A DNA stretch of 64,000 nt from Pedobacter arcticus A12 (GTDB taxonomy: Bacteria; Bacteroidota; Bacteroidia; Sphingobacteriales; Sphingobacteriaceae). The stretch's first letter is position 1. Each line of letters starts with the position of its first letter. Under the pieces are notes generated by a model. The model had not been told where the DNA came from, did no database searches, and saw nothing but the letters and a program-made list of their open reading frames with translations. This document shows, piece by piece, positions 28,459 to 37,557 of this stretch. Where the stretch lies: contig NZ_JH947128.1 of NCBI RefSeq assembly GCF_000302595.1, positions 186,001 through 250,000 on the forward strand, in the 5' to 3' direction. A program made the position numbers and the translations under genes.

Positions 28459-28487
28459 TCCCGGAAACGGTACGAACGTTTTCGGGA
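28459..28487. promoter_or_regulatory. GC-rich hairpin in the fecR-susC gap
   Basis: The arms tcccggaaacg (28459-28469) and cgttttcggga (28477-28487) pair over 11 positions with one G-T wobble and a 7-base loop. It lies between the fecR stop and the susC start. The T-run follows it on the plus strand, not on the coding minus strand, so a classic terminator for fecR is unlikely. An attenuator or RNA-stability element, or a block on antisense transcripts, is possible. Confidence 0.5.
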
Positions 28488-28518
28488 TTTTTTATTTGTA
28501 GGATGACTTTTAAAAAAA

Positions 28519-29685
28519 TTAATCTGTCACAATTATCCTCCTTTCTTCAGTCGGTTTTCCATCAATTATTCTAAATTTCACAAGACCAGTTAATTCTAAT
28601 CCTTTTAATAACTCTTCAAGATCTTTAGACTTAGCGTAAATACCTCCAAATACTTTCTCGTCAATATTGTCTTCATATTCTACTTTTACATTATACCAAC
28701 GAGAAATCTGTTTCATCACCTCTTTTATATTATCATCTCTAAACATGAAATACCCTCCTTTCCAAGCGAGCACATGTTGTAGATTAACCTTTTTTACATC
28801 AATATTTTCATTAGACACTGTAGCAAGGCCTTGTTGCCCTGGCTTTAAGATTACAGCCCTATCTCCGTTTGTTAACCTTACAGAACCTTCGGCTAATGTT
28901 GTTTTCACAAACAGATCATTATCATAAGCTGATATATTAAAGTGCGTACCAAGTACATGTACTTTCATTTTACCTACTGTTACTATAAATGGCATTTTTT
29001 CATTCTTGGCGACTTCAAAATAGCCTTCTCCCGATAGTTCTACATTTCTTTCAGTACCCGAAAATTCCGAAGGATAGCTTAAAGAAGAGGTTGCATTGAG
29101 CCAAACTTTTGTTCCATCTGCAAGAACCAGCTTATATTGTCTACCACTTGGAATAGAAATTCTATTTAAAGCAGTTCTAAAAGTGAACGCATTACCTTCG
29201 TTTTCAGAACCTTTATAAGTCAATTCTCCATTTTTCGTTTTTAGAATTTCTGTACCTCCTTCATGGGTTAACAAACCGTTCTTAGCCTCATCTAAAGGAA
29301 TCATTGAGCCATCTGCCAATGTCAGTACAGCTGTACCTGAATCCGGTCGGGCTACAGTTTTTGTCTTTAAGACAGTAAGAGCATTGGTTTCTACTTGTTT
29401 CTGTCCGAAAAAATAAAATGCTGTACCTAAAGACATCACCATTAATGCTGCGGCAGACCACCTGTACCAGAATTTCAGGCTTTTAACTTTTTTACCAGAA
29501 ATCGTTTGGTTAATATTGTTGTATATATTTTTACCTAATGTTTTTTCTTCGCTACTTAATTTTTCAGAAGTATCCTGATATACCTTAAAACCATCATTGT
29601 ATTCCATAAGTACACGTTCCTCTTCCTGACTACATTTTCCTGAAATATATTTCTGATACAATTTTATATATTCTTCTGAAGTCAT
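28519..29685 (-). CDS. FecR family anti-sigma factor
   Basis: This 388-residue inner-membrane anti-sigma factor has a cytoplasmic N-terminus of about 85 residues, a single membrane span (near 'WSAAALMVMSLGTAFYFFG') and a periplasmic FecR domain ('IPSGRQYKLVLADGTKVWL', 'ELSGEGYFEVAKNEKMPFIV', 'VLGTHFNISAY'). The C-terminal 'FRDDNIKEVMKQISRWYNV' is the usual Bacteroidota ending that contacts the STN domain of SusC. It is the first gene of the operon and diverges from the sigma gene 230 bp away, whereas sigma and fecR are usually arranged in tandem. Confidence 0.93.
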   Translation of the reverse strand: MTSEEYIKLYQKYISGKCSQEEERVLMEYNDGFKVYQDTSEKLSSEEKTLGKNIYNNINQTISGKKVKSLKFWYRWSAAALMVMSLGTAFYFFGQKQVETNALTVLKTKTVARPDSGTAVLTLADGSMIPLDEAKNGLLTHEGGTEILKTKNGELTYKGSENEGNAFTFRTALNRISIPSGRQYKLVLADGTKVWLNATSSLSYPSEFSGTERNVELSGEGYFEVAKNEKMPFIVTVGKMKVHVLGTHFNISAYDNDLFVKTTLAEGSVRLTNGDRAVILKPGQQGLATVSNENIDVKKVNLQHVLAWKGGYFMFRDDNIKEVMKQISRWYNVKVEYEDNIDEKVFGGIYAKSKDLEELLKGLELTGLVKFRIIDGKPTEERRIIVTD

Positions 29686-29915
29686 ATAATTGGTTGGTCT
29701 TTATTATAAAGAGGTATAATCATTCATCATACACACATACATTTCTATTTTTTTATTAATAATCTCTTTACCGCATATTTATTTCTTGTTAACCTTCTAT
29801 GCGCACATTTACAATTGCATGGTCAATAATAAATTTCATCCATTTAATTTGAAGAATTGCAATAAACTAGTTAATTTTAGCTTACCCCTAGAAACCAAAT
29901 AATAAACTTATCTGA
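29686..29915. promoter_or_regulatory. divergent promoter region between fecR and the sigma gene
   Basis: This 230-bp AT-rich gap must hold both promoters. For the plus-strand sigma gene, TTTG at 29848-29851 and TAATTTTA at 29872-29879 are 20 bp apart and about 37 bp before the ATG. That approximates the Bacteroidota -33/-7 boxes (TTTG and TAnnTTTG). No equally good pair was seen for fecR, which might use the ECF sigma factor itself. Confidence 0.4.
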
Positions 29916-30506
29916 ATGCTAAAAAACCAATCCGATGATGAATTGTGGAATGCTGTTGTAGAAGACAATAACAGAGCATTTACAACTTTATATAACAGGT
30001 ATTGGCAAAAATTATATAAAACAGTGTTCTATTATGTAAAAAACAAAGAAGTGGCAGAACAAACTGTACATGATACTTTTGTGATTCTTTGGAATAGAAG
30101 AAAATATCTTAATATTGCAAATTTCGCTAACTATATACATGTAACTGCTCGTTACCATGTTTTTAAAGAACTTAAAGCAAGAAAAATATCTCCTTTAGCG
30201 TATATTGAAAATTATGATACTTTAGAAACTGAAAAAGAATATAATGGTGCAGAACAGCGATTTCAGCAACAAGATTTTGAAACAGAATTAAAAAGTTGTA
30301 TCAAACCTCTTCCTAAAAGGTGTAAAGAAATCTTTTGGTTAAGTAGAATTGAAAATCTTTCAAATGATGAAATAGCCGAAAAATTTGGTATTTCCAAACG
30401 TACTGTAGAAAATCAGATTACATACGCATTGAAACATATTAGAACCGTACGCATAGATACATCTTGTGCATTCACTTTATTTACGATTTTTATTTTATAC
30501 AGCTGA
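29916..30506 (+). CDS. ECF RNA polymerase sigma-70 factor (FecI-like)
   Basis: This 196-residue extracytoplasmic-function sigma factor shows region 2 as 'AFTTLYNRYWQKLYKTVFYY' through 'VHDTFVILWNRR' and region 4 as 'LPKRCKEIFWLSRIENLSND' followed by 'EIAEKFGISKRTVENQITYA'. The C-terminus is hydrophobic, as in many Bacteroidota members of the group. It pairs with the divergent FecR and the STN-bearing SusC. On glycan import the signal passes from SusC to FecR and frees this factor to transcribe the operon. It stands alone on the plus strand, convergent with the 31000-34500 gene. Confidence 0.93.
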   Translation: MLKNQSDDELWNAVVEDNNRAFTTLYNRYWQKLYKTVFYYVKNKEVAEQTVHDTFVILWNRRKYLNIANFANYIHVTARYHVFKELKARKISPLAYIENYDTLETEKEYNGAEQRFQQQDFETELKSCIKPLPKRCKEIFWLSRIENLSNDEIAEKFGISKRTVENQITYALKHIRTVRIDTSCAFTLFTIFILYS

Positions 30507-30999
30507 GATTTGTGGGATAACTATAAAGTCTTTTTGTAAATATTTACTTTAAATCTTATTTCTAATACGATCGCTGAACTAATCGCCTACAGCTTCTATA
30601 CAAGAAAACCATTGATCAAACTTCTAACTCATCAAATAACACTATTTTAATCTCAAACTCAGGTAAATAAAAACTCTGTCGCTTCCCTTATGTCTTTAAA
30701 AACCTTAACGTAAAAAAAACTCTGATTTTATTTCCTATTGCAAGGCACAGAGGCATTACTAGAAACTACTTCTAACGACATAAAATGCTATTGGTCGCAA
30801 CTAAAAATCCTTAGCTACTGAGTTTTCCGAATGTTAACCTTACTTGTGCTATTTCTTGATCTTTTAATTTTAAACTACGCAAAAATACAACATTCCTCCT
30901 CTTCAGTTTTATTTGAGGGAGGATCATCAGTAGCATCTTTGGAAGATCGATCTTAATTTATGGTAAGTACTTCTTCTACGTTTATCAGAGAGTGATAAT
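30507..30999. other. 493-bp intergenic region between convergent genes
   Basis: No supported gene is seen. A 41-codon minus-strand frame with an ATG (30811-30936; it contains LKLKDQEIAQVRLTFGKLSS) looks somewhat protein-like, but no domain or clear ribosome-binding site supports it. No strong hairpin was found, although both flanking genes should terminate here. Confidence 0.4.
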
Positions 31000-33900
31000 T
31001 TAAAATTTAACAAACTTTACTACTTGGTTTTTTAATATCGCTAAGTACATTCCTTTAGCTACTGATAATGGTAACTTGATGGTATTTTGTCCAGATTCTA
31101 AATTCACAGAAGCTTGTAAAAGCAATTTTCCCGATAAATCTAATATTCGTAAGTTTTCTTTTGTGTTGGTATTACTAGTTACAAATACTGTAATATATTG
31201 TTCATCAATTGGCGAGTAAACGCTAAATCCAGCTGTTGCAAAAGAAAAGTCTATGGCTAAAATTTCTGATAAACTTGTTTTACCATCAAAATCAATCTGT
31301 TGTAGCTGGTAATAATTATAACCTTTAGCAGGCTGTTTATCTATATATTGATAATGATATAGCTGACTTGCTTCTACTTTACCTAACGTTGTAAAATTAT
31401 GTCCGTCAAGGCTTCTTAACACATTAAAGTAAGAGTTGCTGGTTTCTGATAGGGTTGCCCATTTAAGTGTAACCATATCTTCGTTCTTTTTGCCTGTAAA
31501 GCTACCCCATGTTACAGGTAAAGGGTTGTCATCTTCTTCAACTACACCACCTATAATTAAAGCATTTGCTCCGGATAAGCTTTTGCCTATACCGAAAGAA
31601 TTATTGGTAGTAGCTGTTGCGCCCCAAGCATAAACCCTAAAAGTAATGGTTTTATTTGCGTTAACATTTTGTAAATCAGCATAAGCTGCAAGGTTAATTT
31701 GTGGTACAGCCTGCCCATTATTAACGGTTGTAACGATGCTATTATCAGCCAAACCTAAATCATTAAAATTTACGCCATCTGTACTGTAACGCCAACTGTA
31801 ATGGTGCGGTGCATCTTCTTGCACCCTAAGCCGAGCATCTAATGTTGAAAGGGAAAATTTATAACCCGCATTTGCTTTTAGCGTAAACTGTAAATAGTTG
31901 CCCGCATCTATTGCATTTTGCTTAGTAGCTGTTATTGGAAAATTACCAGCAAATGAAGATGATGAACCAGAAGTTCCAGCTACATTATTCCCTCTAGTTA
32001 ATACAGATTGTTGAAGGTTTGGAGAAAATGTTGTTGCATTACTAGTTAGCTCTTGACCTGTAATATCTGGGTCTGCAAATGCCCATGCAGTTATTACCTG
32101 ATCACTCGTTGTACCGTACAATCCCAAACAATAATCATCAGTATAAAGGCCAAAACCAAAACCACCTGATGTTGTTGATGCATTCCATGCATATAATCTA
32201 AATCTAATACGGTGCGTTGATGAAACGTTTTGTAAGTTAGAAATCCCCGATAAATCTATTGGCTGTTGTGTATAGCCAGAGCTTGCTGTTCCTATAAACG
32301 GAACATCTGTAGTGCCTAACTCTATAAATTCGCCATCATCCACACTATAAGTCCATCTATAAATTGTAGAGCCAGCAGAGTTACGTCTTAATTTAAAATT
32401 CAATTTATTTAAAGACATGTATTGCCCACTGTTTGGCTGAACAGCGAATTCATAAAAATCATCTCCAAGTAATGCTTCAGACTTAGTATCTACAGGTGTT
32501 GTGGAATAATACCCACTATTTAACCCAGCAGCAGTAAAACCAATTCCTCTGGTTAATGCGGCTGGCATTAAGGCTGAACTTTTTGTTTCAGCTGCTTTAT
32601 TATTTGCAGCTGTACCTGTTAACCCTTGAAATTTCCAACCTACTAAAGGTGTTTCTAAAGCGGGCGTTTCAAAAACTTTACCGCTAACAACTAAACTTGG
32701 TTTTTGTTCGCCATCTGCAAATCGCCCGACAGAAAACCTTCCGGAAGAACTAGTTGAGCCCCATATATACAGCCTAAAGGTGATTTTTTGTGATGCGGAT
32801 ATATTTTGAAGATCTCTATAATTGACCAACCTCACCGTTGGTTGCACATTATTATCTGCATCTTCTACCATTCCAAAATATTCTCCAGAACCTATTTCTG
32901 TAAAGTTTACCCCGTCTTTACTATAGGCCCAACGGTAGCTTTTACAACCCGTCGTGTTTTTAGAGAAAATGGCATCTATAGAGGTTACATCCATATTATA
33001 GCCTGGCTTTGCTTGAACTTCAAATTGCAGGTATTCGTTTCTATCTATAGCTGTGGTTTTTGAATTATGCTGCGTTTTACTGCTTGAGCTAAATGAACGG
33101 TTAAAACTCATAGCCTGAAGTCCGCTACCTCTGGTTAAAGCTGAGGTTTGAACATTATTATCATTATATGTTGAAGTAGTGTTAGCTTCTGAACCTGATG
33201 TAGCGGGATTACCAAACTGCCAAGAAAGAATAGTAGGGTCTGGTTGAGTAAGTGGTGCTAAATCTGCAGGTGAGTCTGACATGGTTAAGCCTCTAAAGTT
33301 TGGCAAACGATGAAAGGTTATCAGGTTAGCATCATGCCAATCAGAGCCGTACCATGATGTTCTGGCAACAGCTACAATATCATTTCCGTCAAACTGCCAA
33401 TCTACATACTGAAAACCAAAGTTTTCTCTTCTAGTAATTATATCTCCTTCATTCCATCTAATAACCTTATAATGCTCGTCCCAATTTAATAAATCTGTGG
33501 AGCTCATTAACATCAGCACATTCCGCTGATTCCAAGGCCCGTTGCTTGACCCATTGCTCCAACCAGAAAAAACAGTTGTTATTTTGTTAACAATTGTCCA
33601 ATACTTTCCAGAAACCGCATCATAACGGATACTGAACTTTGTCATTGCTCCTGGAAAGTGTATAAAACCTGTTGACGGATTAAAACTTGCAGTTTGTCCA
33701 TCTGCGGTTACGTTTAACTTTGCAGCAACCTCATACCTAGGTATACCTGTTGCATAACCATTCATGGTCAAGGTTCCTCCGACAGCTTGAGGGGTAGCCA
33801 GTCGGATAATGTTTACTATTTCTCCGTTTGGATCAACTACCACGTTTCCTTCACACCATTCTGTTTTATCGGCATTGAACCAACTAGGGTTTAAGGCAAC

Positions 33901-34500
33901 GGTTGTGGATTTTGTCCAACTGGAAGCTTGTAAAAGATCTGAACCTACAGGTGCAGAAAACACAAAGGAATGAAAATCTCTTTCATTATCGGGGTCTGGG
34001 CTTTCTTCAAATGCTTTCCATACTCTGCCGTTATGCACAACAACCGGCGTGGGGGCAGTATGAAACCTTCCTGGCAACAACAGTCCATTACTTGCATTCG
34101 TAGAAGATGTCCAAGTGTTACCTCCATCAGTTGATTTATGAATAACTATATTATTAAAAGATTTGGCTACGCCCAATAAATAAACTGCATTATCATGGTA
34201 AAACAAAGACGACCAATGGGTGTCTTTCACCAATGTTAGCATTTTCCAATTTATTCCATTATCCGTTGATTTATAAACCGCAGTTATTGTTGAAGTTATA
34301 TCATGCGATGCCAAATAACTACCATCTGCTAAAATAACGACACTTGGCGAAGCATAACTATTTGATAGAGGTTCTGGACTTTGCGCTACTACTGTGCCAG
34401 GAAATGGGTTAAATCCTTGCGAAAAACTTAGACTTACTAAACACAGTTGCGTATAAAAAACAAATAGTGGTGTAAATATTTTTTTATTGATATGGATCAT
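31000..34500 (-). CDS. BNR propeller with three LYAWG modules and T9SS tail
   Basis: This 1166-residue secreted protein contains, in order: a signal peptide (about 1-28), a BNR propeller (about 30-425; 'STDNGINWK', 'STDGGNTWTSS', 'PGRFHTAPTPVVVHNGRVWK', 'YWTIVNKITT'), three modules (about 430-620, 628-810 and 817-1000) and a T9SS region with a sorting tail ('GMYLAILKNQVVKFVKF'). The module motifs vary: 'FRLYIWG', 'FRLYAWN', 'FRVYAWG'. The propeller belongs to the same subfamily as those at 34529 and 45858, not to the BNR_2 type at 17911. It is the last gene after the paralogous 34529 gene, 28 bp apart. The likely role is a surface glycan-active or glycan-binding protein; no catalytic residues could be assigned. 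Confidence 0.83.
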   Translation of the reverse strand: MIHINKKIFTPLFVFYTQLCLVSLSFSQGFNPFPGTVVAQSPEPLSNSYASPSVVILADGSYLASHDITSTITAVYKSTDNGINWKMLTLVKDTHWSSLFYHDNAVYLLGVAKSFNNIVIHKSTDGGNTWTSSTNASNGLLLPGRFHTAPTPVVVHNGRVWKAFEESPDPDNERDFHSFVFSAPVGSDLLQASSWTKSTTVALNPSWFNADKTEWCEGNVVVDPNGEIVNIIRLATPQAVGGTLTMNGYATGIPRYEVAAKLNVTADGQTASFNPSTGFIHFPGAMTKFSIRYDAVSGKYWTIVNKITTVFSGWSNGSSNGPWNQRNVLMLMSSTDLLNWDEHYKVIRWNEGDIITRRENFGFQYVDWQFDGNDIVAVARTSWYGSDWHDANLITFHRLPNFRGLTMSDSPADLAPLTQPDPTILSWQFGNPATSGSEANTTSTYNDNNVQTSALTRGSGLQAMSFNRSFSSSSKTQHNSKTTAIDRNEYLQFEVQAKPGYNMDVTSIDAIFSKNTTGCKSYRWAYSKDGVNFTEIGSGEYFGMVEDADNNVQPTVRLVNYRDLQNISASQKITFRLYIWGSTSSSGRFSVGRFADGEQKPSLVVSGKVFETPALETPLVGWKFQGLTGTAANNKAAETKSSALMPAALTRGIGFTAAGLNSGYYSTTPVDTKSEALLGDDFYEFAVQPNSGQYMSLNKLNFKLRRNSAGSTIYRWTYSVDDGEFIELGTTDVPFIGTASSGYTQQPIDLSGISNLQNVSSTHRIRFRLYAWNASTTSGGFGFGLYTDDYCLGLYGTTSDQVITAWAFADPDITGQELTSNATTFSPNLQQSVLTRGNNVAGTSGSSSSFAGNFPITATKQNAIDAGNYLQFTLKANAGYKFSLSTLDARLRVQEDAPHHYSWRYSTDGVNFNDLGLADNSIVTTVNNGQAVPQINLAAYADLQNVNANKTITFRVYAWGATATTNNSFGIGKSLSGANALIIGGVVEEDDNPLPVTWGSFTGKKNEDMVTLKWATLSETSNSYFNVLRSLDGHNFTTLGKVEASQLYHYQYIDKQPAKGYNYYQLQQIDFDGKTSLSEILAIDFSFATAGFSVYSPIDEQYITVFVTSNTNTKENLRILDLSGKLLLQASVNLESGQNTIKLPLSVAKGMYLAILKNQVVKFVKF

Positions 34501-34528
34501 ATGCTTATTGTTTTTAATTGCACATTAT

Positions 34529-36322
34529 TTATAACACTCTGCCTCCAATGAGGATATTCTCATTAAAGCCTAAAGTTGTACCCGTTTTACTTCCGCCAAC
34601 AATGTAGCAGCGTAATGTACCCGTTTTACTTCCGCCAACAATGTAGCAGCGTAATGTAACTCCACTTTTAGCGTCAATTTTATTCAAGGGTTCATAAATC
34701 TGTAAGTATAAAGGCGGATCTAATTTCATATACTCTGGGCGCTCTACTACCAATGGAAATAAATATTTTGTAATGGGATAAAACGAGGCCCCATCCACAC
34801 TGTACATCCATTTAAGCTTAATATCCTTACGGTTTATCTGAGGAATGCTATTTAAGGTTTCAACAGAAAAAGCTTTGATTTTGGGATTATTTATCTCGAT
34901 ATCAAAGTAGCGTCCTGCTTTTAAAGCCTCTTTTTCATTTTTTGTAGACTTAGGTTCATTGTTAAACCTAAAACTACCATCTGTTGTTTGCGCCAGCCCG
35001 TTACCCCGTTTTATGGAAACATTAAAATCGGCACTCTTAAAATTATTTTGGGCAATATTAGCAGGACTAATGATAAGTAAAGTTGGGTGCTTAGTGTATT
35101 TACTTAAGTCTTCGGGTTCCTTTTTATTGTTAAAATCTCTAAAGTTTTCTATCCGATGAAAAGTAATCATGTTAGCATCGTGGTAACGGAGGCCGTACCA
35201 TGAGGTTCTGCTTACAAAAACGATGTCATTTTTTTCAAACTGCCAATCAATATATTGAAAGCCAAAGGTATCCCATGTTCTTAAATGAGCACCTTCATTC
35301 CATTTCAAAACTTTTTGTTTGACCTCCCAATTTTTTAAGTCTTTAGAGTTTAAAAGCACCAGAACATTCCGTTGATTCCAGTTGCCATCAAAAGTTTCTG
35401 GCGAGTTAACAAACGAAGTTATCTTGTTGGTAATTGTCCAGTAAGATTTGGAAACAGAATCATATCGTATCGTAAATTTACTTTCGGCACCTGGAAAATG
35501 AACAAAATTACTAGGCTCATTTTTAAACTCCATTTTCATGCTCTTTTCGTTAATATCAATAATGGCAGCTATCTCGTTTCGGGGTTTGCCCTTTGCGGCT
35601 CCCTGTACTTCATAATCAACATTTTTGCCCGCCCAAGTTTCTAGGCGCATAAAATCTATCAACTTTCCTTCTGGGGTAACAACAATGTTTCCCTCAAACC
35701 AATTTGGGCGTTTTGCATTCAGCCACTTTTCGTCAAAACGAATGCTGTTTGTTCTTTGCCAGCTAGAAGCTTTCAACAAATCAGATTTTTCATCTGCGCA
35801 AATTGCAAAAGCATGAAAATCTCTCTTATTTTCAAGGTCAAAAGCCTCTTCATAAGCTCTCCATATTTTTCCTTTGTACTTCACAATTGGTACGGGTCCG
35901 GTGTGGAACAAACCTTTAGCAAGTAATCCTGTTTCTTCATCTGCTGCAACTGACCAAGTTTTTCCGTTATCTTTTGATTGATGGATAACTATATTACCCC
36001 AGCCTTTTGTGGTTCCCATTAAATACACATTACCGCGATGCTCAAATAAATTAGCCCAAATTATAGGAGAAACCTTGGCAAGCTGTGTCCATGTTTTACC
36101 TTTGTTTTTAGAAATATGGATACTTGTTCCTTTATCATAATCATGAGAGGCCAAATAATCTCCGTTAGGTAAAACCAAAATACTTGGAGAAGCTACCCGC
36201 TTGTTTACTGGATCTTTAGTTTCAAAAACTACGGTACCAGGAAAAGGATTAGATAGCTGACAAAAAGCTGTATTGCTATTTAAAAGAATAAATAGTACCA
36301 GCAAAATACGTGTTGCTTTCAT
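34529..36322 (-). CDS. BNR propeller with degenerate LYAWG module
   Basis: This 597-residue exported protein has a BNR propeller of the same subfamily as the N-terminus of 31000-34500 ('ASPSILVLPNGDYLASHDYD', 'SKNKGKTWT', 'SKDNGKTWS', 'RNVLVLLNSKDLKNWE'). It also has a divergent copy of the module in about residues 425-597 ('SIKRGNGL', 'AGRYFDIEI', 'KWMYSVDGASFYPI'). In place of LYAWG the key strand reads TLRCYIVGGSKTG, and this 13-residue segment is present twice in tandem because of a 39-bp duplication. No T9SS tail is present. The degenerate module may have lost binding, or the duplication may be recent damage or an assembly artefact. Promoter signals are not evident in the 223 bp upstream. 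Confidence 0.82.
   Translation of the reverse strand: MKATRILLVLFILLNSNTAFCQLSNPFPGTVVFETKDPVNKRVASPSILVLPNGDYLASHDYDKGTSIHISKNKGKTWTQLAKVSPIIWANLFEHRGNVYLMGTTKGWGNIVIHQSKDNGKTWSVAADEETGLLAKGLFHTGPVPIVKYKGKIWRAYEEAFDLENKRDFHAFAICADEKSDLLKASSWQRTNSIRFDEKWLNAKRPNWFEGNIVVTPEGKLIDFMRLETWAGKNVDYEVQGAAKGKPRNEIAAIIDINEKSMKMEFKNEPSNFVHFPGAESKFTIRYDSVSKSYWTITNKITSFVNSPETFDGNWNQRNVLVLLNSKDLKNWEVKQKVLKWNEGAHLRTWDTFGFQYIDWQFEKNDIVFVSRTSWYGLRYHDANMITFHRIENFRDFNNKKEPEDLSKYTKHPTLLIISPANIAQNNFKSADFNVSIKRGNGLAQTTDGSFRFNNEPKSTKNEKEALKAGRYFDIEINNPKIKAFSVETLNSIPQINRKDIKLKWMYSVDGASFYPITKYLFPLVVERPEYMKLDPPLYLQIYEPLNKIDAKSGVTLRCYIVGGSKTGTLRCYIVGGSKTGTTLGFNENILIGGRVL
34578..34655 (-). repeat. 39-bp in-frame tandem duplication
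   Basis: Two perfect 39-bp copies (34578-34616 and 34617-34655) stand side by side in the coding sequence and encode TLRCYIVGGSKTG twice without breaking the frame. Identity of the copies indicates a recent event. Confidence 0.95.
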
Positions 36323-36425
36323 AATATTAAATAAGCTTATAATGAGATTATGAACCCCAAAATGTAAAACGATGTTTTTTTTAATCTGTGTAGGCTATTT
36401 TTCAAAACTGTAAATCCTGAACAAA

Positions 36426-36476
36426 CAGAGCAGAACCGAAAAATGTACTGATAACATCAAATCGTCTTCTGCTCTG
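36426..36476 (-). terminator. possible terminator hairpin after the DUF5017 genes
   Basis: The 10-base arms cagagcagaa (36426-36435) and ttctgctctg (36467-36476) are perfectly complementary, but the 31-base loop is large and the T-run on the minus strand is weak. It lies 70 bp after the last DUF5017 stop and would separate that operon from the 36322 gene. Confidence 0.4.
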
Positions 36477-36545
36477 CTTAGGTTAATCAAAGTATAAACT
36501 TGTAAATATTACCTTTAAACACTTACAATTTGTTATACATCTATT

Positions 36546-37544
36546 TTATGGTGCTATTGTAATGTTTACCTTTTTAACAATTTCGCCGGGTGCGCCAGAA
36601 TTAAGGTTAGAGGCAAGAAAAACAGCTTCGTACGTACCTGCTTTACTGTAAACATATTTATAATCTGAGATGCTTTCTTTCCATTTAGGGAGAAGAATTG
36701 TGGGTGTGTCTTTTCCTGCATTAAACTGTGGCAACACAATAGCTTTAGTTACAGCATAACCGTCTTTATATGGGCCAGTTGTATTGTTAAAAACGCCTGT
36801 CCATACAACCTGTGTACTAGTAATACTAGGTAAATTACTTCCGGTTTGAGCGGCAGCATCAGGGTTTAAAACCCACTTAAAATCAAACTGCATTTGCGTA
36901 TACAAATCGCTAGACAAAGAGCTCTTATCAACTACAACACCTTGAAGCTTAAAGTTTTGAACTCTAAACTGGGTTCTACTTGAACCAGCAGCCGTTTTAC
37001 AAAGCCAAGCAAGATAAACAGGTTTTGAAGCCGTAAAAAGATCAGATATGTCTACAGAGCCAGACTGTGCATAAGTAGTGCTAGTAGCCTGCAGTACATC
37101 TTGCAAATTGAACCGACTGGTAATAGGAAGCCAAGTTGCCGACTTTACGTTTGTATAATCATAAACTCCATTAAAATCGGTAGAATATAACAAGGACGCA
37201 CAATCAACATTGGTACTGTTTGCCGGTGTTTTATTAGAGTCGAAACTAAGTTTGGCAAGCACTTCGTAAAAACGCTCCTTGTTACGGAATTCGTAATTAT
37301 TGCCTACTGCTCCAGAGTAAAAACCAACCAAATCCGAGTTACCTTCTAAATTGAACTTAACGGTATCTCCTACTTTGAAAGTAAGGTTTTGGTCTATCTG
37401 TGCGTTAAAGGCTAAAGGTTCTGGAGTGGTTGGTACCTCGGTATCAACTTCTTCCTTTTCGATATCGTCTGCAGCCTTATTACATGAGCTTATTAGGGCT
37501 ATTAAACCTAATATGATCGTATATTTTTTTATTAAATTCTTCAT
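36546..37544 (-). CDS. DUF5017 domain lipoprotein (second of a pair)
   Basis: This 332-residue predicted surface lipoprotein has its lipobox at 'IALISSC'. I use the ATG at 37544, which puts the signal peptide first; the longer frame overlaps the gene upstream. The DUF5017 pattern includes 'KVGDTVKFNLEGNSDLVGFY', 'SGAVGNNYEFRNKERF', 'YDYTNVKSATWLPITSRFNL' and 'PVYLAWLCKT'. It is a clear paralogue of the gene immediately upstream, so the pair arose by tandem duplication. Proteins with DUF5017 lie downstream of SusD in Bacteroidota loci, where SusE/F-type binding proteins usually sit; an accessory glycan-binding role is inferred. It is the last gene of the 47135-36546 run. Confidence 0.85.
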   Translation of the reverse strand: MKNLIKKYTIILGLIALISSCNKAADDIEKEEVDTEVPTTPEPLAFNAQIDQNLTFKVGDTVKFNLEGNSDLVGFYSGAVGNNYEFRNKERFYEVLAKLSFDSNKTPANSTNVDCASLLYSTDFNGVYDYTNVKSATWLPITSRFNLQDVLQATSTTYAQSGSVDISDLFTASKPVYLAWLCKTAAGSSRTQFRVQNFKLQGVVVDKSSLSSDLYTQMQFDFKWVLNPDAAAQTGSNLPSITSTQVVWTGVFNNTTGPYKDGYAVTKAIVLPQFNAGKDTPTILLPKWKESISDYKYVYSKAGTYEAVFLASNLNSGAPGEIVKKVNITIAP

Positions 37545-37557
37545 AACGTTATATTTA

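Noticed and set aside
30811-30936. 41-codon minus-strand frame ending LTFGKLSS
   Set aside because: Somewhat protein-like, but too short, with no recognised homology and no clear ribosome-binding site. Kept only as a remark in the intergenic entry.
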